Shown: positions 19,583 to 28,209 of the stretch, piece after piece | Numbering within the stretch: the stretch's first letter is position 1 | How the letters are laid out: each line of letters opens with the position of its first letter | Origin: DSVQ01 sp964484765 | GTDB taxonomy: Bacteria; Planctomycetota; Planctomycetia; Planctomycetales; Planctomycetaceae | DNA length: 64,000 nucleotides | Reading direction: 5' to 3' | Assembly (NCBI GenBank): GCA_964484765.1 | Contig: CAZAGI010000017.1 | Span: 1-64,000, forward strand | Position numbers and translations under genes: made by a program | The notes under the pieces: model-generated | Seen by the model: only the letters and a program-made list of their open reading frames with translations | What the model was told of the DNA's origin: nothing | Databases searched by the model: none

Positions 19583-19721
19583 GGTGCGAGCGCCGAATCA
19601 CCATCACGCCAACATCTTAAAGATGTCCGCCGCGGATGAATTATTTTGTCGATGTCAGAACAAGACCGGGCCTTGCCATTCAAATATGCCGTAAGACATT
19701 TCACGGGAATGAATTAGAGAG

Positions 19722-19884
19722 TTTGCCACGAAAAGGCACAAAAGCCACAAAAGAATGAGGAGGGAACCACGGAAGACACGGACGACACGGAAAAGAGAAG
19801 GCGTCAGCTCCTGACTTACTTCCGTGTCTTCTGTGGTTCCTGCCTCTGCATTTTTGTGTCCTTTTTGCCTTTTCGTGGCTAAAT
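19722..19884. repeat. Nested inverted repeat, family C
   Basis: The outer arms 19722-19752 and 19851-19884 are inverted copies built on TTTGCCACGAAAAGGCACAA. The inner arms 19763-19781 and 19820-19840 are inverted copies of GGAACCACGGAAGACACGG. The whole 163-base element can fold into one long interrupted hairpin. A related element lies at 38481-38703. It separates the sigma operon from gltX; the rest of the 400-base gap holds nothing recognisable. Confidence 0.8.
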
Positions 19885-19981
19885 CTCCTCAAAATGGGTT
19901 CCGACTTCGACTCGCGGTATCATGCTGGCCCGGTGATTTTGCCGTGTCTAGCCTCCTGATTTTTTAACGAAATTGGCCCCG

Positions 19982-21565
19982 ATGACTGTTCCCGTCCGCA
20001 CGCGGTTTGCCCCTAGTCCCACCGGTTACATGCACATCGGTGGCATGCGGACCGCCCTGTTCTGCTGGCTGTGGGCCCGGCACAACGCCGGGACGTTCAT
20101 TCTGCGGATTGACGATACCGATCAGCAACGCCACGTCGAGGAAGCGCTCGAACCGATCTTCCGCGCGTTCCGCTGGCTCGGCCTGAACTGGGACGAAGGC
20201 CCCGACATCGGCGGTCCGTTCGGCCCGTATTATCAGTCGCAACGCTCGCATCTTTACAGGGATGCGGTGGAAAAACTGCTCGCGGCCGGTCACGCCTACC
20301 GGGATTTCGACTCGCCGGAGCAGATCGCCGCGGATCGGCAAGCCGCGGAGGCCGCCAAACAGAACTATGTCACCATCCGGCGATCGCTCGAATTGTCGCT
20401 GCAGCAGCAGGCCGATCTGACCGCACAGGGAAAGCCGTCGGTGGTGCGGTTACTCGTGCCACGCGATAAGAAAGTCGCGGTGGATGACGCCGTGCGCGGG
20501 CATGTCGAATGGGATTGTGCGCTGATGCCCGATCCGGTGTTGATGCGCAGCGACGGCAGCTTTCTCTATAACTTTGCGACCGTCGTCGATGACGCGCAGA
20601 TGCAGATTACGCACATCATCCGTGCGGAAGAACATCTCACCAACACGGCAGTACAGGCACTGTTGCACGATGCGCTCGGCAACCCACGACCGGTGTTCGC
20701 GCACATTCCGTTCATCACCGCGCCGGGATCGACGAAGAAGATGAGCAAGCGTGATCTGCTCAAACTGAAGAACAACCCTGCGTTGAAGAAAATGTTTGAC
20801 CGGGCCGATGAAATTTTGCCGCAACTCGGATGGGGTGATTCCTCGACGTTGCACCCGGTGATGGTCGAGTATTACGAACGCCTCGGTTATCTTCCCGCCG
20901 GGATTCTGAATGCACTGTCGCGGCTGGGTTGGTCGCTCGACGACAAGACGGAAAACATGTCGCTCGACACCGTCGTCCAGAACTTCACACTCGATCGCAT
21001 CGTGAAAGCGCCAGCCGGATTCGATCCCGAAAAGCTGCAGAGTTATCAAGCCCACTGGATGAACCAGTTGCCGCTGGAAGAAAAAATCACGGGCTGCGAG
21101 AAGTATCTGCAACGCCGGCAGGAAGTCGCCGGTTCGAGCACACTGATTGATCGCGAATTCCTGGGCCGTGTGATCACGATGCTCGGTGAACGCCTGCGGG
21201 TGTTCAGCGATATTCTCGATTACCCCGAGTTCTTCCTGCCGGCTGGTGTGGCACTGGCGTATGACGAAAAAGCATTCCAACAGCGATTGGTCGCCGCGAC
21301 CGAAGCGCCGAGGTTGCTCAAAAAAGTCGCCGTGTTGATTGCGGCCGCCAAACCGTTCGATGCGGCAACGCTCGACAAAGCGGTGCATGATTTCGTTACT
21401 GCCGAAGGGATCAAAATCGGACAGATCGTGCATGCGCTGCGGATCGCAGTCACCGGCAAAGCTGTTGGAGCCGGATTGTTTGAAACGCTGGCGTTGCTGG
21501 GGCGCGAGACCTGCATGGAGCGGATGACCGCGACGCTGAAGCGTTGCGGTGAAATGGCAGAATGA
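19982..21565 (+). CDS. gltX: Glutamyl-tRNA synthetase
   Basis: 527 residues from the ATG at 19982; an upstream TTG adds only three residues. It charges tRNA(Glu) with glutamate. The class I signatures are PSPTGYMHIGG with the HIGH equivalent at 18-21 and KMSKR at 253-257. The zinc-ligand cysteines of the E. coli enzyme are absent (YRDF replaces the CxC). Immediately after KMSKR there is an extra stretch, about residues 260-297, not found in standard enzymes, where KMSKRHGA normally leads straight into the GYLP segment. The family is certain; whether it discriminates tRNA(Glu) from tRNA(Gln) cannot be judged. Confidence 0.95.
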   Translation: MTVPVRTRFAPSPTGYMHIGGMRTALFCWLWARHNAGTFILRIDDTDQQRHVEEALEPIFRAFRWLGLNWDEGPDIGGPFGPYYQSQRSHLYRDAVEKLLAAGHAYRDFDSPEQIAADRQAAEAAKQNYVTIRRSLELSLQQQADLTAQGKPSVVRLLVPRDKKVAVDDAVRGHVEWDCALMPDPVLMRSDGSFLYNFATVVDDAQMQITHIIRAEEHLTNTAVQALLHDALGNPRPVFAHIPFITAPGSTKKMSKRDLLKLKNNPALKKMFDRADEILPQLGWGDSSTLHPVMVEYYERLGYLPAGILNALSRLGWSLDDKTENMSLDTVVQNFTLDRIVKAPAGFDPEKLQSYQAHWMNQLPLEEKITGCEKYLQRRQEVAGSSTLIDREFLGRVITMLGERLRVFSDILDYPEFFLPAGVALAYDEKAFQQRLVAATEAPRLLKKVAVLIAAAKPFDAATLDKAVHDFVTAEGIKIGQIVHALRIAVTGKAVGAGLFETLALLGRETCMERMTATLKRCGEMAE

Positions 21566-21640
21566 CTTGCAAACACACGAGCGTATCGTATTCTCCAAAC
21601 AGACCCTTCCAATCTCAACATCTGCTCGTGTGAGGCAATC

Positions 21641-22111
21641 ATGTCAGAGACGCCCGTTCCGGAATCACGAGATTATCGCCACGTGAAATGCGGCACCGTC
21701 ACGACGATCAGCGGCCAGCCGTTCGAGGTGATGTCGAATCCACTGTCCGACATGGCCGGGACATTTTGCAGCGGCTGTAACTCGATGTTCACTCTCGACG
21801 AGTACGAATGGGACGACACGGGGGAGAATGTGCTGGCTTATTACGCCCGGCACAGCGCGAAGGCGACGCCGTTGCAGAAGTTTTTGTGTTCGCGCAAGAA
21901 CATGGTGGTGATGGGCGGCATCGGCCTGGTGCTCGGCGCGATCGGCGGGTATCTGCTCTTTCGTAACAGCGGCTTGGGCGTCAAGATCTTCATGACGATC
22001 TTCTGCAGCGGCCTGGGCGGCTTCGCTGGCCTGGCGATCTACGTCTCCGTGATCTGCAATTTCGTCACTCGCAGCGTGTGCGGCGTCAGCGACACCCGCA
22101 CGCTGAAGTGA
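21641..22111 (+). CDS. Membrane protein with zinc-ribbon-like N-terminus
   Basis: 156 residues. The N-terminal cytosolic part has YRHVKCG (Cys17) and CSGC (Cys43, Cys46), suggesting a metal site, though a fourth ligand is not certain. Two hydrophobic segments follow, about 88-106 and 116-138. The protein resembles small planctomycete zinc-ribbon membrane proteins of unknown role. It stands alone, followed by a family A repeat. Confidence 0.7.
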   Translation: MSETPVPESRDYRHVKCGTVTTISGQPFEVMSNPLSDMAGTFCSGCNSMFTLDEYEWDDTGENVLAYYARHSAKATPLQKFLCSRKNMVVMGGIGLVLGAIGGYLLFRNSGLGVKIFMTIFCSGLGGFAGLAIYVSVICNFVTRSVCGVSDTRTLK

Positions 22112-22120
22112 GTCATTCGC

Positions 22121-22199
22121 GAGCCGGGAGCGTTAGCGACGGAGTGGTCTCTTTCACATCGAGGGAAGCAAGAAATCCGTCGCTGACGCTTCCGGCTCG
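22121..22199. repeat. Intergenic inverted repeat, family A
   Basis: The arms 22121-22143 (GAGCCGGGAGCGTTAGCGAC) and 22175-22199 are reverse complements over a 31-base spacer. It lies between the membrane-protein gene and the ArsR module and shares its core with 1-60 and 24502-24590. Confidence 0.8.
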
Positions 22200-22282
22200 T
22201 AACACGCCGAGTGTTACTCACACGGTTTTCTGCGCTCTCACCGGTTCCAACTCCACCCCCGCCGTGGAATGGCGTACCCAAA

Positions 22283-22308
22283 AATATGTCCATGAGAATT
22301 GACATATT
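22283..22308. promoter_or_regulatory. Candidate ArsR operator, distal palindrome
   Basis: AATATGTC (22283-22290) and GACATATT (22301-22308) form an exact inverted repeat with a 10-base spacer, 25 bases before the arsR start. Sequence and geometry fit SmtB/ArsR operators. The word ATGTC/GACAT is shared with the proximal palindrome. Confidence 0.65.
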
Positions 22309-22313
22309 GCGTC

Positions 22314-22333
22314 ATGTCCACTACGATGGACAT
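22314..22333. promoter_or_regulatory. Candidate ArsR operator, proximal palindrome
   Basis: ATGTCCA (22314-22320) and TGGACAT (22327-22333) form an exact inverted repeat with a 6-base spacer that ends on the base before the ATG. Binding here would block the start region, consistent with autorepression. Confidence 0.65.
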
Positions 22334-22684
22334 ATGGAAATCGATCATGCCCTCACCGCGTTCTCGGCCCTATCTCAGGAAACGCGGCTGAAAGTCTTCA
22401 AGATTCTGGTGGAATACGGGGCAACGGGAACACCGGCCGGCACCATCAGCGACCGCCTCTGCATCCCGCACAACACCCTGTCGTTCCATTTGGCACACCT
22501 GAGTCACACGAAACTGGTGTCGTCACGGAAGGTGGGGCGGACGGTCATCTATTCCGCGAATTGCGCCATGATTGATGAGTTGATCCGATTTCTGTCTGAG
22601 AACTGCTGCATCCGCGAGGAGCGTGGCACGACTTCATGCGATTCGAGCTGTTCTCCCAGACTAAAAAAAGGGAAACGAACGTGA
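22334..22684 (+). CDS. arsR: ArsR-family metalloregulator
   Basis: 116 residues from the ATG at 22334. The upstream extension runs through the operator palindromes, so it is rejected. A winged helix-turn-helix of the ArsR/SmtB type is clear: FSALSQETRLKVFKILVEYG, then the recognition helix around CIPHNTLSFHLAHL. Cysteines occur in the recognition region (RLCIP) and as a C-terminal cluster (NCCIRE, SCDSSCS), which could ligate As(III) or another soft metal. The stop codon overlaps the GTG start of the ArsI/CadI-type gene, so the two are co-translated. Expected to repress the pair until metal binds. Confidence 0.9.
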   Translation: MEIDHALTAFSALSQETRLKVFKILVEYGATGTPAGTISDRLCIPHNTLSFHLAHLSHTKLVSSRKVGRTVIYSANCAMIDELIRFLSENCCIREERGTTSCDSSCSPRLKKGKRT

Positions 22685-23121
22685 AACGCCTTCATATCCA
22701 TGTCGCCGTCGAGAATCTGGAATCATCGATCAATTTCTATTCGGCTCTGTTCGGCAGTCAGCCAGTCAAGCAAAAGAGCGACTACGCCAAGTGGATGCTG
22801 GACGATCCGCGCGTCAATTTCGCGATTTCGACGAAGAGCGCCAAGCCGGGGCTGGATCATTTAGGCATTCAGACCGAAACACCGGATGAGTTGGAAGAAC
22901 TCCGCGAGCAGCTTCGCCGGGCGAACCTCAGCATGACCGGAGAGGGCGAGACAACCTGCTGCTATGCGCGCTCTGACAAGTCGTGGGTGCAAGACCCAAG
23001 CGGCATCGCGTGGGAGGCCTATCACACCATGGCCGACGCAGAACTGTTCAGTCAAAGCCGCCCTGTCGCCAATTCATGTTGCGCTTCGCAGGTGGTCTCT
23101 TTAGAAGCCCCATCCATGTGA
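22681..23121 (+). CDS. arsI: ArsI/CadI-family VOC metalloenzyme
   Basis: 146 residues from the GTG at 22681, inside the arsR stop (GTGA overlap). The vicinal-oxygen-chelate fold is visible, with probable metal ligands His5 or His7, His60 (GLDHLGI) and Glu112 (WEAYH). The vicinal cysteine pair Cys93-Cys94 (ETTCCYARSDKSW) is the substrate-thiol site of ArsI, a non-haem-iron C-As lyase that demethylates methylarsenite. CadI (cadmium-induced) proteins share the same signature, so the exact substrate is open. The C-terminal tail adds another CC pair. Confidence 0.85.
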   Translation: MKRLHIHVAVENLESSINFYSALFGSQPVKQKSDYAKWMLDDPRVNFAISTKSAKPGLDHLGIQTETPDELEELREQLRRANLSMTGEGETTCCYARSDKSWVQDPSGIAWEAYHTMADAELFSQSRPVANSCCASQVVSLEAPSM

Positions 23122-23166
23122 ACAAGCCCGTGGCCGAAGCTTCCGGCTCGGTTAAGACTCACTCGC

Positions 23167-24429
23167 TTACTTCCCGACACAGATGATGTGTTTGCTCGTG
23201 CGGAAGAGAAGCGCGCCTTCGATGACGGCGGGCGTAGCGTTGGTCGGTTCGCCGATCGTGTTCTTCGCGACTTCGTCATATTTCTCTTTGTTCGGTTGGA
23301 ACACGACCGTCGTTCCGGACTGATCAGTCGCATAAATCCGCCCTTCGGCGAGGACCATCGAAGCCCAATGATTGTCGCCGGAGGCCCGGTCGCGCCAAAG
23401 CATTTTCCCGGTGAGCGGGTCGACGCAATCGATGGTTCCCGGGCCGGCATTGGGACGGTAGACCGCTCCGTCGGCAACCACACCGGTGCCGATGCTTTGC
23501 GGCTGCTTTTCGAGTCGATAGAGTCGATGCGTCTCGGTGACGTTCCCTTCACCGCCGAGTTTGACCGCGAGGGCCGGGCCGCTGAAGCCGCCGGTGAGGT
23601 GGACCGCAAACGGTGTGACGATGGGGCTGGAGTACGCCAGGTCGCCGCCGCCGTGACGCAGGCCTTCGCACCACCACAGGAGTTTGCCGCTCTCGGGATC
23701 CATGGCGTCCAGACGTGTGGGCAGCGCAACGAACATCTGCTGCACGCCGTCGACGGTCGCAATCACCGGGGTGGACCACGAACCGAAATAGCGCTTGTCG
23801 GGCGTGTTGCTGCCATCGCCTTCAACCGGTTCGTCATGCTGCCAGACGGTGTCGCCGTTCGACAATTTCAATGCCGTGATGAAAACTTTCATCCCCGGTC
23901 CACTGTGCAGAATCACGCGGCCGTTATGCAGGATGGGCGACGTGCCATAACCCCAGATATGCCGAAATTCGCCGAAGTCGCGCTGCCAGACGGGTTCTCC
24001 CGCAACGGTGTAACAATGGAGGCCGCCGGTCGCGTGCCAGACGATGACGTGCTTTCCATCGGAGACTGGCGTAGTCCCGGCATACGGGTTCGTGCCATGC
24101 GTTGGCAGCTTCTTGTCGACTTCCACCGTCCGCTTCCACAGTTCTTTGCCGTCGGCAAGATTTAACGCGATGAGTGAGCGCTGCTTGCCGTCGGCGTCTT
24201 CCGCGGTGGTCACGAAGACCCGATCGCCAACGACAATCGGACTCCCGTTCGCCGGCTGCGGCAGCGGCGTCTTCCACTGAATGTTCTCGGTCGCCGACCA
24301 TCTGACGGGGACGTTCTTCGCGTCGGTGGTTCCATCCCCCTGCGGCCCGCGAAACGCCGGCCAATCGGCGGCATGAGTCAAACCGGAAGCGATGATGCAG
24401 ACGCAAGCGAGCCATCCATAACGCAACAT
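23167..24429 (-). CDS. PQQ-like beta-propeller protein, secreted
   Basis: 420 residues from the ATG at 24429, which opens a signal peptide ending LTHAADW. The mature part has repeated WD-like blades of the PQQ/BamB type (ALNLADGKELWKR, LTGKMLWRDR, DPESGKLLWW), enough for a seven- or eight-bladed propeller. Planctomycetes carry many such proteins, starting with WPAFRGPQGDG as here. It lacks a lipobox, so it is probably not BamB itself. Role unknown: possibly a dehydrogenase-like or scaffold protein in the periplasm. Confidence 0.85.
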   Translation of the reverse strand: MLRYGWLACVCIIASGLTHAADWPAFRGPQGDGTTDAKNVPVRWSATENIQWKTPLPQPANGSPIVVGDRVFVTTAEDADGKQRSLIALNLADGKELWKRTVEVDKKLPTHGTNPYAGTTPVSDGKHVIVWHATGGLHCYTVAGEPVWQRDFGEFRHIWGYGTSPILHNGRVILHSGPGMKVFITALKLSNGDTVWQHDEPVEGDGSNTPDKRYFGSWSTPVIATVDGVQQMFVALPTRLDAMDPESGKLLWWCEGLRHGGGDLAYSSPIVTPFAVHLTGGFSGPALAVKLGGEGNVTETHRLYRLEKQPQSIGTGVVADGAVYRPNAGPGTIDCVDPLTGKMLWRDRASGDNHWASMVLAEGRIYATDQSGTTVVFQPNKEKYDEVAKNTIGEPTNATPAVIEGALLFRTSKHIICVGK

Positions 24430-24501
24430 GATGGAACTCCGAGGGGGACTGTTGGTCGAACGTTGTCCGCTCAGTGTACCGCGCGGAAGCGGTGCCTTCA
24501 C

Positions 24502-24590
24502 GAGCCGGATGCGTGAGCGACGGACTCTTCGGATGCTCGGCTCGTCTTCGTTCCGTGGGAAAGGAATCCGTCGCTGACGCTTGCGGCTCG
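24502..24590. repeat. Intergenic inverted repeat, family A
   Basis: The left arm at 24502-24523 (CGAGCCGGATGCGTGAGCGA) and right arm at 24567-24590 are reverse complements. The 43-base spacer contains a third partial arm (GCTCGGCTCG). It is upstream of the beta-propeller gene. Confidence 0.8.
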
Positions 24591-24608
24591 TGGTGTTGGA
24601 CGTGTCCC

Positions 24609-24648
24609 AACGAAAGTGGCGAGCTATTTCTAGCTCGCCACTTTCGTT
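24609..24648. terminator. Strong hairpin, 18-bp perfect stem
   Basis: AACGAAAGTGGCGAGCTA (24609-24626), a TTTC loop and an exact complementary arm (24631-24648). It follows the stop of the small secreted-protein gene on the minus strand at 24694 and very probably terminates it. Confidence 0.8.
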
Positions 24649-24693
24649 GATTTCGAGGCTTGTCGCCGCCGACCGGATGAGGTCGGTATGGTG

Positions 24694-25044
24694 TTAGAAG
24701 CCGATGAACCAGAAGTTGTCGCCGACGTCGCCTTCGCCCGCTCCGATGATGAAGTTGTTGCCGATGGTGAGGGCGGTGAAGCTGCCGACATAGCCGTCAT
24801 TGACGCCTGTCGCGAAGGCGAAGGGACCGAATTCGACGAAGACTCCGCCACCCAGGTCGCCGTCTTCCGCGACGAGCACAAACGTGTTGGCAGTGAAGGT
24901 CACCACTGCGCCGAATTCACCGCTGACACTCGAGTCCACATAGACCACATAAGAGTTGCCCGCGGCGGCGGCGGCCGCCTGCTGAGTGTTCACGAAAAAG
25001 ACCGACGATGCAGCAACGAGACAGATCGCGAACCAATTTTTCAT
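24694..25044 (-). CDS. Small secreted glycine-rich protein, unknown
   Basis: 116 residues from the ATG at 25044, with GGGGGA upstream. Signal peptide with an alanine-rich cleavage region (QQAAAAAAG), then about 85 residues of beta-rich, Gly/Val/Phe-rich sequence ending in a hydrophobic FWFIGF. No domain is recognised. It could be a surface or matrix protein. It has its own strong terminator, so it may be well expressed. Confidence 0.6.
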   Translation of the reverse strand: MKNWFAICLVAASSVFFVNTQQAAAAAAGNSYVVYVDSSVSGEFGAVVTFTANTFVLVAEDGDLGGGVFVEFGPFAFATGVNDGYVGSFTALTIGNNFIIGAGEGDVGDNFWFIGF

Positions 25045-25424
25045 TGTTTCATCCCCCTGAATGCTGTCCGTGAGCAAAGCACGCCCGCGGACTCAAGTCA
25101 GTCAGCTTGCCCAACAGACGCAGCGCCCGTTGCACTTCGGCAGCCGACGGTCGAGTTTAGCGCTCAAACCGGCAAGATCAAGCTGTGGAAATGGATAATT
25201 TGTAAGGATTTTACCGGATCTAACGACACGCCATGATATCCACGCGTACAGAATGATTGCGCGAGAATTCGTGCGCCGATCGCAGAACGCAGGAAATACT
25301 GGATGTTTTGTCTTTATTTGCCAGGCAGCCGAGCGATGACACAGCGTCGACTCACGATTTCCTTAAGTTTTTTCGTGGCTTTGGCCGATGCGCACCGGAG
25401 CACTGCGTTTCACAGGGACGGATC
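25045..25424. other. Gene-free gap before xer gene
   Basis: 380 bases between the divergent small secreted-protein gene and the recombinase gene. The recombinase frame is open through part of it, but no start with a ribosome-binding site precedes 25425. I see no repeat or RNA gene. Confidence 0.4.
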
Positions 25425-26372
25425 ATGCCACCGCGTCGACGGCCGGTTGCTACCAGTTCTTCCGGGCCGAAACGCCCGATGGATCCGGGCCAGTTCGTGG
25501 CGTCGTTCGGGCAATATCTCCGGGCCGAATGCGGTCTCGCCGACAACACTGTCACTGCATATTCTCGCGATCTCACGCGCTTCTGCGAATGGTACAGTGA
25601 ACACGGTCCGAGCACGTTTCGCGAGTTGACCGTCGCGCTGTTCACGGACTATTTGCAGGTGCTGCACGACCGTGGTCTGGCGGCGACATCGATTGCCCGG
25701 AATCTCGTTTCGATCAAGATGTTCTTTCGCTTCCTGATGCTGGAAGGCGTGATCGAAGCGAGCGTTGTGGATCTCGTCAATTCACCCAAACTGTGGCAGT
25801 ACCTTCCGAAGGTACTCAGCCCGGACATGGTCGACCGATTGCTCGCCGCGCCGTCGAGTCACGATGCCTGGCCTCGGCGAGACCGGGCCTTATTAGCCCT
25901 GCTCTACGCCACCGGATGCCGCGCTTCCGAAGTGTGTGGGCTGACGCTACGGGATGTGTTTGTCGACGAAGGCTATTGCCGCTGTCTCGGCAAGGGAAAT
26001 AAAGAGCGGATGGTCTCGCTCAATCCCGTGGCCCGCGCCGCACTGGAGGCGTATCTGCAGCATGAACGGTTGCTTGTTGGGAGTAATGACCCGGCGGCTC
26101 CGCTGCTGGTATCACGCCGGGGCCAGCCGTTGTCGCGGATTACCGTCTGGAAACTGGTGAAGCGATATGCCGCCCGGATTGGCGCCAGCAAGGAAGTGAG
26201 TCCGCACACGCTTCGCCACAGTTTCGCGACGCACATGCTTGCCGGTGGTGCGGAAATTCGCGCGCTGCAGGAACTGCTCGGCCACGCGAGCATCCGCACC
26301 ACTCAAATCTACACGCACGTCGACCACAGCCGCATCAAAGCAATCCACGAGCGCTGCCATCCGCGCGGGTAG
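25425..26372 (+). CDS. xerD: Tyrosine recombinase, XerC/XerD type
   Basis: 315 residues from the ATG at 25425 (AGGGA upstream). The SAM-like core-binding domain is at about 20-115, the catalytic domain at about 130-310. All active-site residues are present: Arg166 (ATGCRASE), Lys190 (LGKGNKER), His261 and Arg264 (HTLRHSF), His287 (LGHASI) and Tyr296 (TQIYTHV). Length and motifs fit the chromosomal dimer-resolution recombinases rather than phage integrases. XerC and XerD cannot be told apart safely by eye; XerD is the better guess. It is not next to any mobile element. Confidence 0.9.
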   Translation: MPPRRRPVATSSSGPKRPMDPGQFVASFGQYLRAECGLADNTVTAYSRDLTRFCEWYSEHGPSTFRELTVALFTDYLQVLHDRGLAATSIARNLVSIKMFFRFLMLEGVIEASVVDLVNSPKLWQYLPKVLSPDMVDRLLAAPSSHDAWPRRDRALLALLYATGCRASEVCGLTLRDVFVDEGYCRCLGKGNKERMVSLNPVARAALEAYLQHERLLVGSNDPAAPLLVSRRGQPLSRITVWKLVKRYAARIGASKEVSPHTLRHSFATHMLAGGAEIRALQELLGHASIRTTQIYTHVDHSRIKAIHERCHPRG

Positions 26373-26666
26373 TTTGCGGTGCTTCGCCTTCGCTGATGCC
26401 GGCCCCATCCGGGGGATGGCATGGTTTGACAGGTCGGTCGAAAATCCGAGGCAACACTCGTGTTGTCACCGTCGAAGTGCGAAACTGACGTGATCATGCT
26501 TGTCGATACAACCGCTCCAATCAGCGGTCGTAGCCGCAATTCTTGCCGGTGAAAATTCCCTTTGGCCGAGAATCACGGGCCAGGTTCATTTATCGTGGTA
26601 AATTCGACACGGCCTTTTGCCCAACTGCGAGGCGCGACAAGCTTCCTTCGGAGACGAGACCGTCAC

Positions 26667-27932
26667 GTGGTACATCCGCCGCCTGCTTCACTGTTACGTG
26701 CCGGGTTTGACGGACCATCGCGTCAGTCAATTCCAGAGCACGCGCATGCCCCTCACCGACAGTCTCTGCTCTTGATCGCTGCCGCGTGTGTGCTCTTCTT
26801 CGGCGGCTGCTACTCCATCGCCGCCGTCAACAACAGCGCAACCGCACAGTCCATCGAAGTCGCGGCACTCACGGGGGAAGAGGGTCAGCAAACCACGCTC
26901 GCCTTCAAGGCTGGCGAGATTGATCTCGATGCCGGAGAGACGACTCTCAGCAAGTTCACAATCGTTCCGTACTCCGTCATCGGCCCTGGCAGTCAGCACG
27001 CGCTCTTGCGCTTCGATGCAGGAAATGATCGGGTCGAACGGGTGTTTGCTCCTCTCGATTCGATCTGCAAAGTGACAATGACGCCTGAGGGATATCTCGA
27101 TGCGACCCTGGCTCCCGCGCCGGACGACGTGCAACTTCGAGACGAGTTGCTGGCCCGAATTTCGGGCTTACAGCAAGCGATCTATCTCGATGACACGTTT
27201 TCCACCGCGGCTTACCTGCTGAGCTGGTGCGCCAACAACACGGATGATGCGCTCGAGAACGCCGATGACAAGGCCACGCTGCCCCTGGTCGTTAACAATA
27301 GCGCGGCCTACGCCTACCATGAACTCTTCCGGCGCGATCGTGGTGCGGTGTTCTGCGGCGGCTTCGCGGTCATGTACCAGAAAGTCTTGCTCGCTTTCGG
27401 CATCGACGCGCTGGTGATTGATTTCGGGGATGTGTCGCTCGGCTTTACGCACATGTCCGTCGTCATTCCCCAGCAAAAGTCGGACGGCACGTGGAAGTTT
27501 TACCAGTTCGATCCCAAGCTCTACTTTCGTTGCCGTGATTCCGCCACTGGCATTCCGCTGGATGTCTTTGAAGTCATGGACCGGGAAATCGCGGATCTTT
27601 TCCAGACGGTCACGATCGTCCAGGGTTCCAATGACCACCGCGATTTTGTCGGGACGTCGGCGCTGTTGAACAGCAGCGTCTACAAACTCGATCGAATTAA
27701 AGGATCCCGATATATTTATCGCCGCCCGGGTTACTCGCTCGCCGCACACCTTGCCGACTACGGTGCAGCGATGGAAGACGCCGGGCTGTCACCGGGGGCG
27801 GCAGGATTCTTTGAGCTGATGCAGCGCAACGTCTACACCGTGCGTCGCGGCAGCAATCAAGCAAGCCGCGATGCATTCGTCAACGAGCTTGTGCGACGCC
27901 AGATTCCGCTGATCTATCCCAATTTTCAATAA
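26667..27932 (+). CDS. Transglutaminase-like lipoprotein, start uncertain
   Basis: The frame is open from 26562 but holds no ATG before the signal peptide; I give the GTG at 26667. A lipoprotein signal (LLLIAAACVLFFGGC) ends at the codon for the lipid-modified cysteine about 48 residues after this GTG. The C-terminal half resembles a transglutaminase-like cysteine-protease fold. A possible triad is Cys in VFCGGFA, His in GFTHMSVV and Asp in YQFDPKL, in the right order and about 30 and 20 residues apart. The middle domain is unassigned. An ATG at 26746 in the +1 frame, eight codons before the signal, raises the possibility of a frameshift. The fold call is moderate, the function unknown. Confidence 0.6.
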   Translation: MVHPPPASLLRAGFDGPSRQSIPEHAHAPHRQSLLLIAAACVLFFGGCYSIAAVNNSATAQSIEVAALTGEEGQQTTLAFKAGEIDLDAGETTLSKFTIVPYSVIGPGSQHALLRFDAGNDRVERVFAPLDSICKVTMTPEGYLDATLAPAPDDVQLRDELLARISGLQQAIYLDDTFSTAAYLLSWCANNTDDALENADDKATLPLVVNNSAAYAYHELFRRDRGAVFCGGFAVMYQKVLLAFGIDALVIDFGDVSLGFTHMSVVIPQQKSDGTWKFYQFDPKLYFRCRDSATGIPLDVFEVMDREIADLFQTVTIVQGSNDHRDFVGTSALLNSSVYKLDRIKGSRYIYRRPGYSLAAHLADYGAAMEDAGLSPGAAGFFELMQRNVYTVRRGSNQASRDAFVNELVRRQIPLIYPNFQ

Positions 27933-28209
27933 CAGCGGCGCGGTCCGTCATCGACGGGCGTCAGCGGCTGTCGACGTCAACAAGAAGCGGGATTAAACAC
28001 CCGGTTCAGCAGTTGTCCGGGAGTGACCACGCACGCTCGTCCTGGCCATGGCGGCACGCATTTTTGCCGTTACACATGGTTGAGCGCGGCGAGTTTCAAG
28101 CGTTGCTGCCTCCCGACCCGGGACCCGCCGTTACGACAGAGGCCACTCTGGGCGGCTGAGCGACAACTCATGCATCGATGCACCGTGCGTCGTCCCACTC
28201 GCAGTTTGA

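Noticed and set aside
25425..26372. Xer recombinase as integrase of a mobile island
   Set aside because: No attachment-site repeats, no phage or plasmid genes nearby, and the protein has the size and motifs of housekeeping Xer recombinases.
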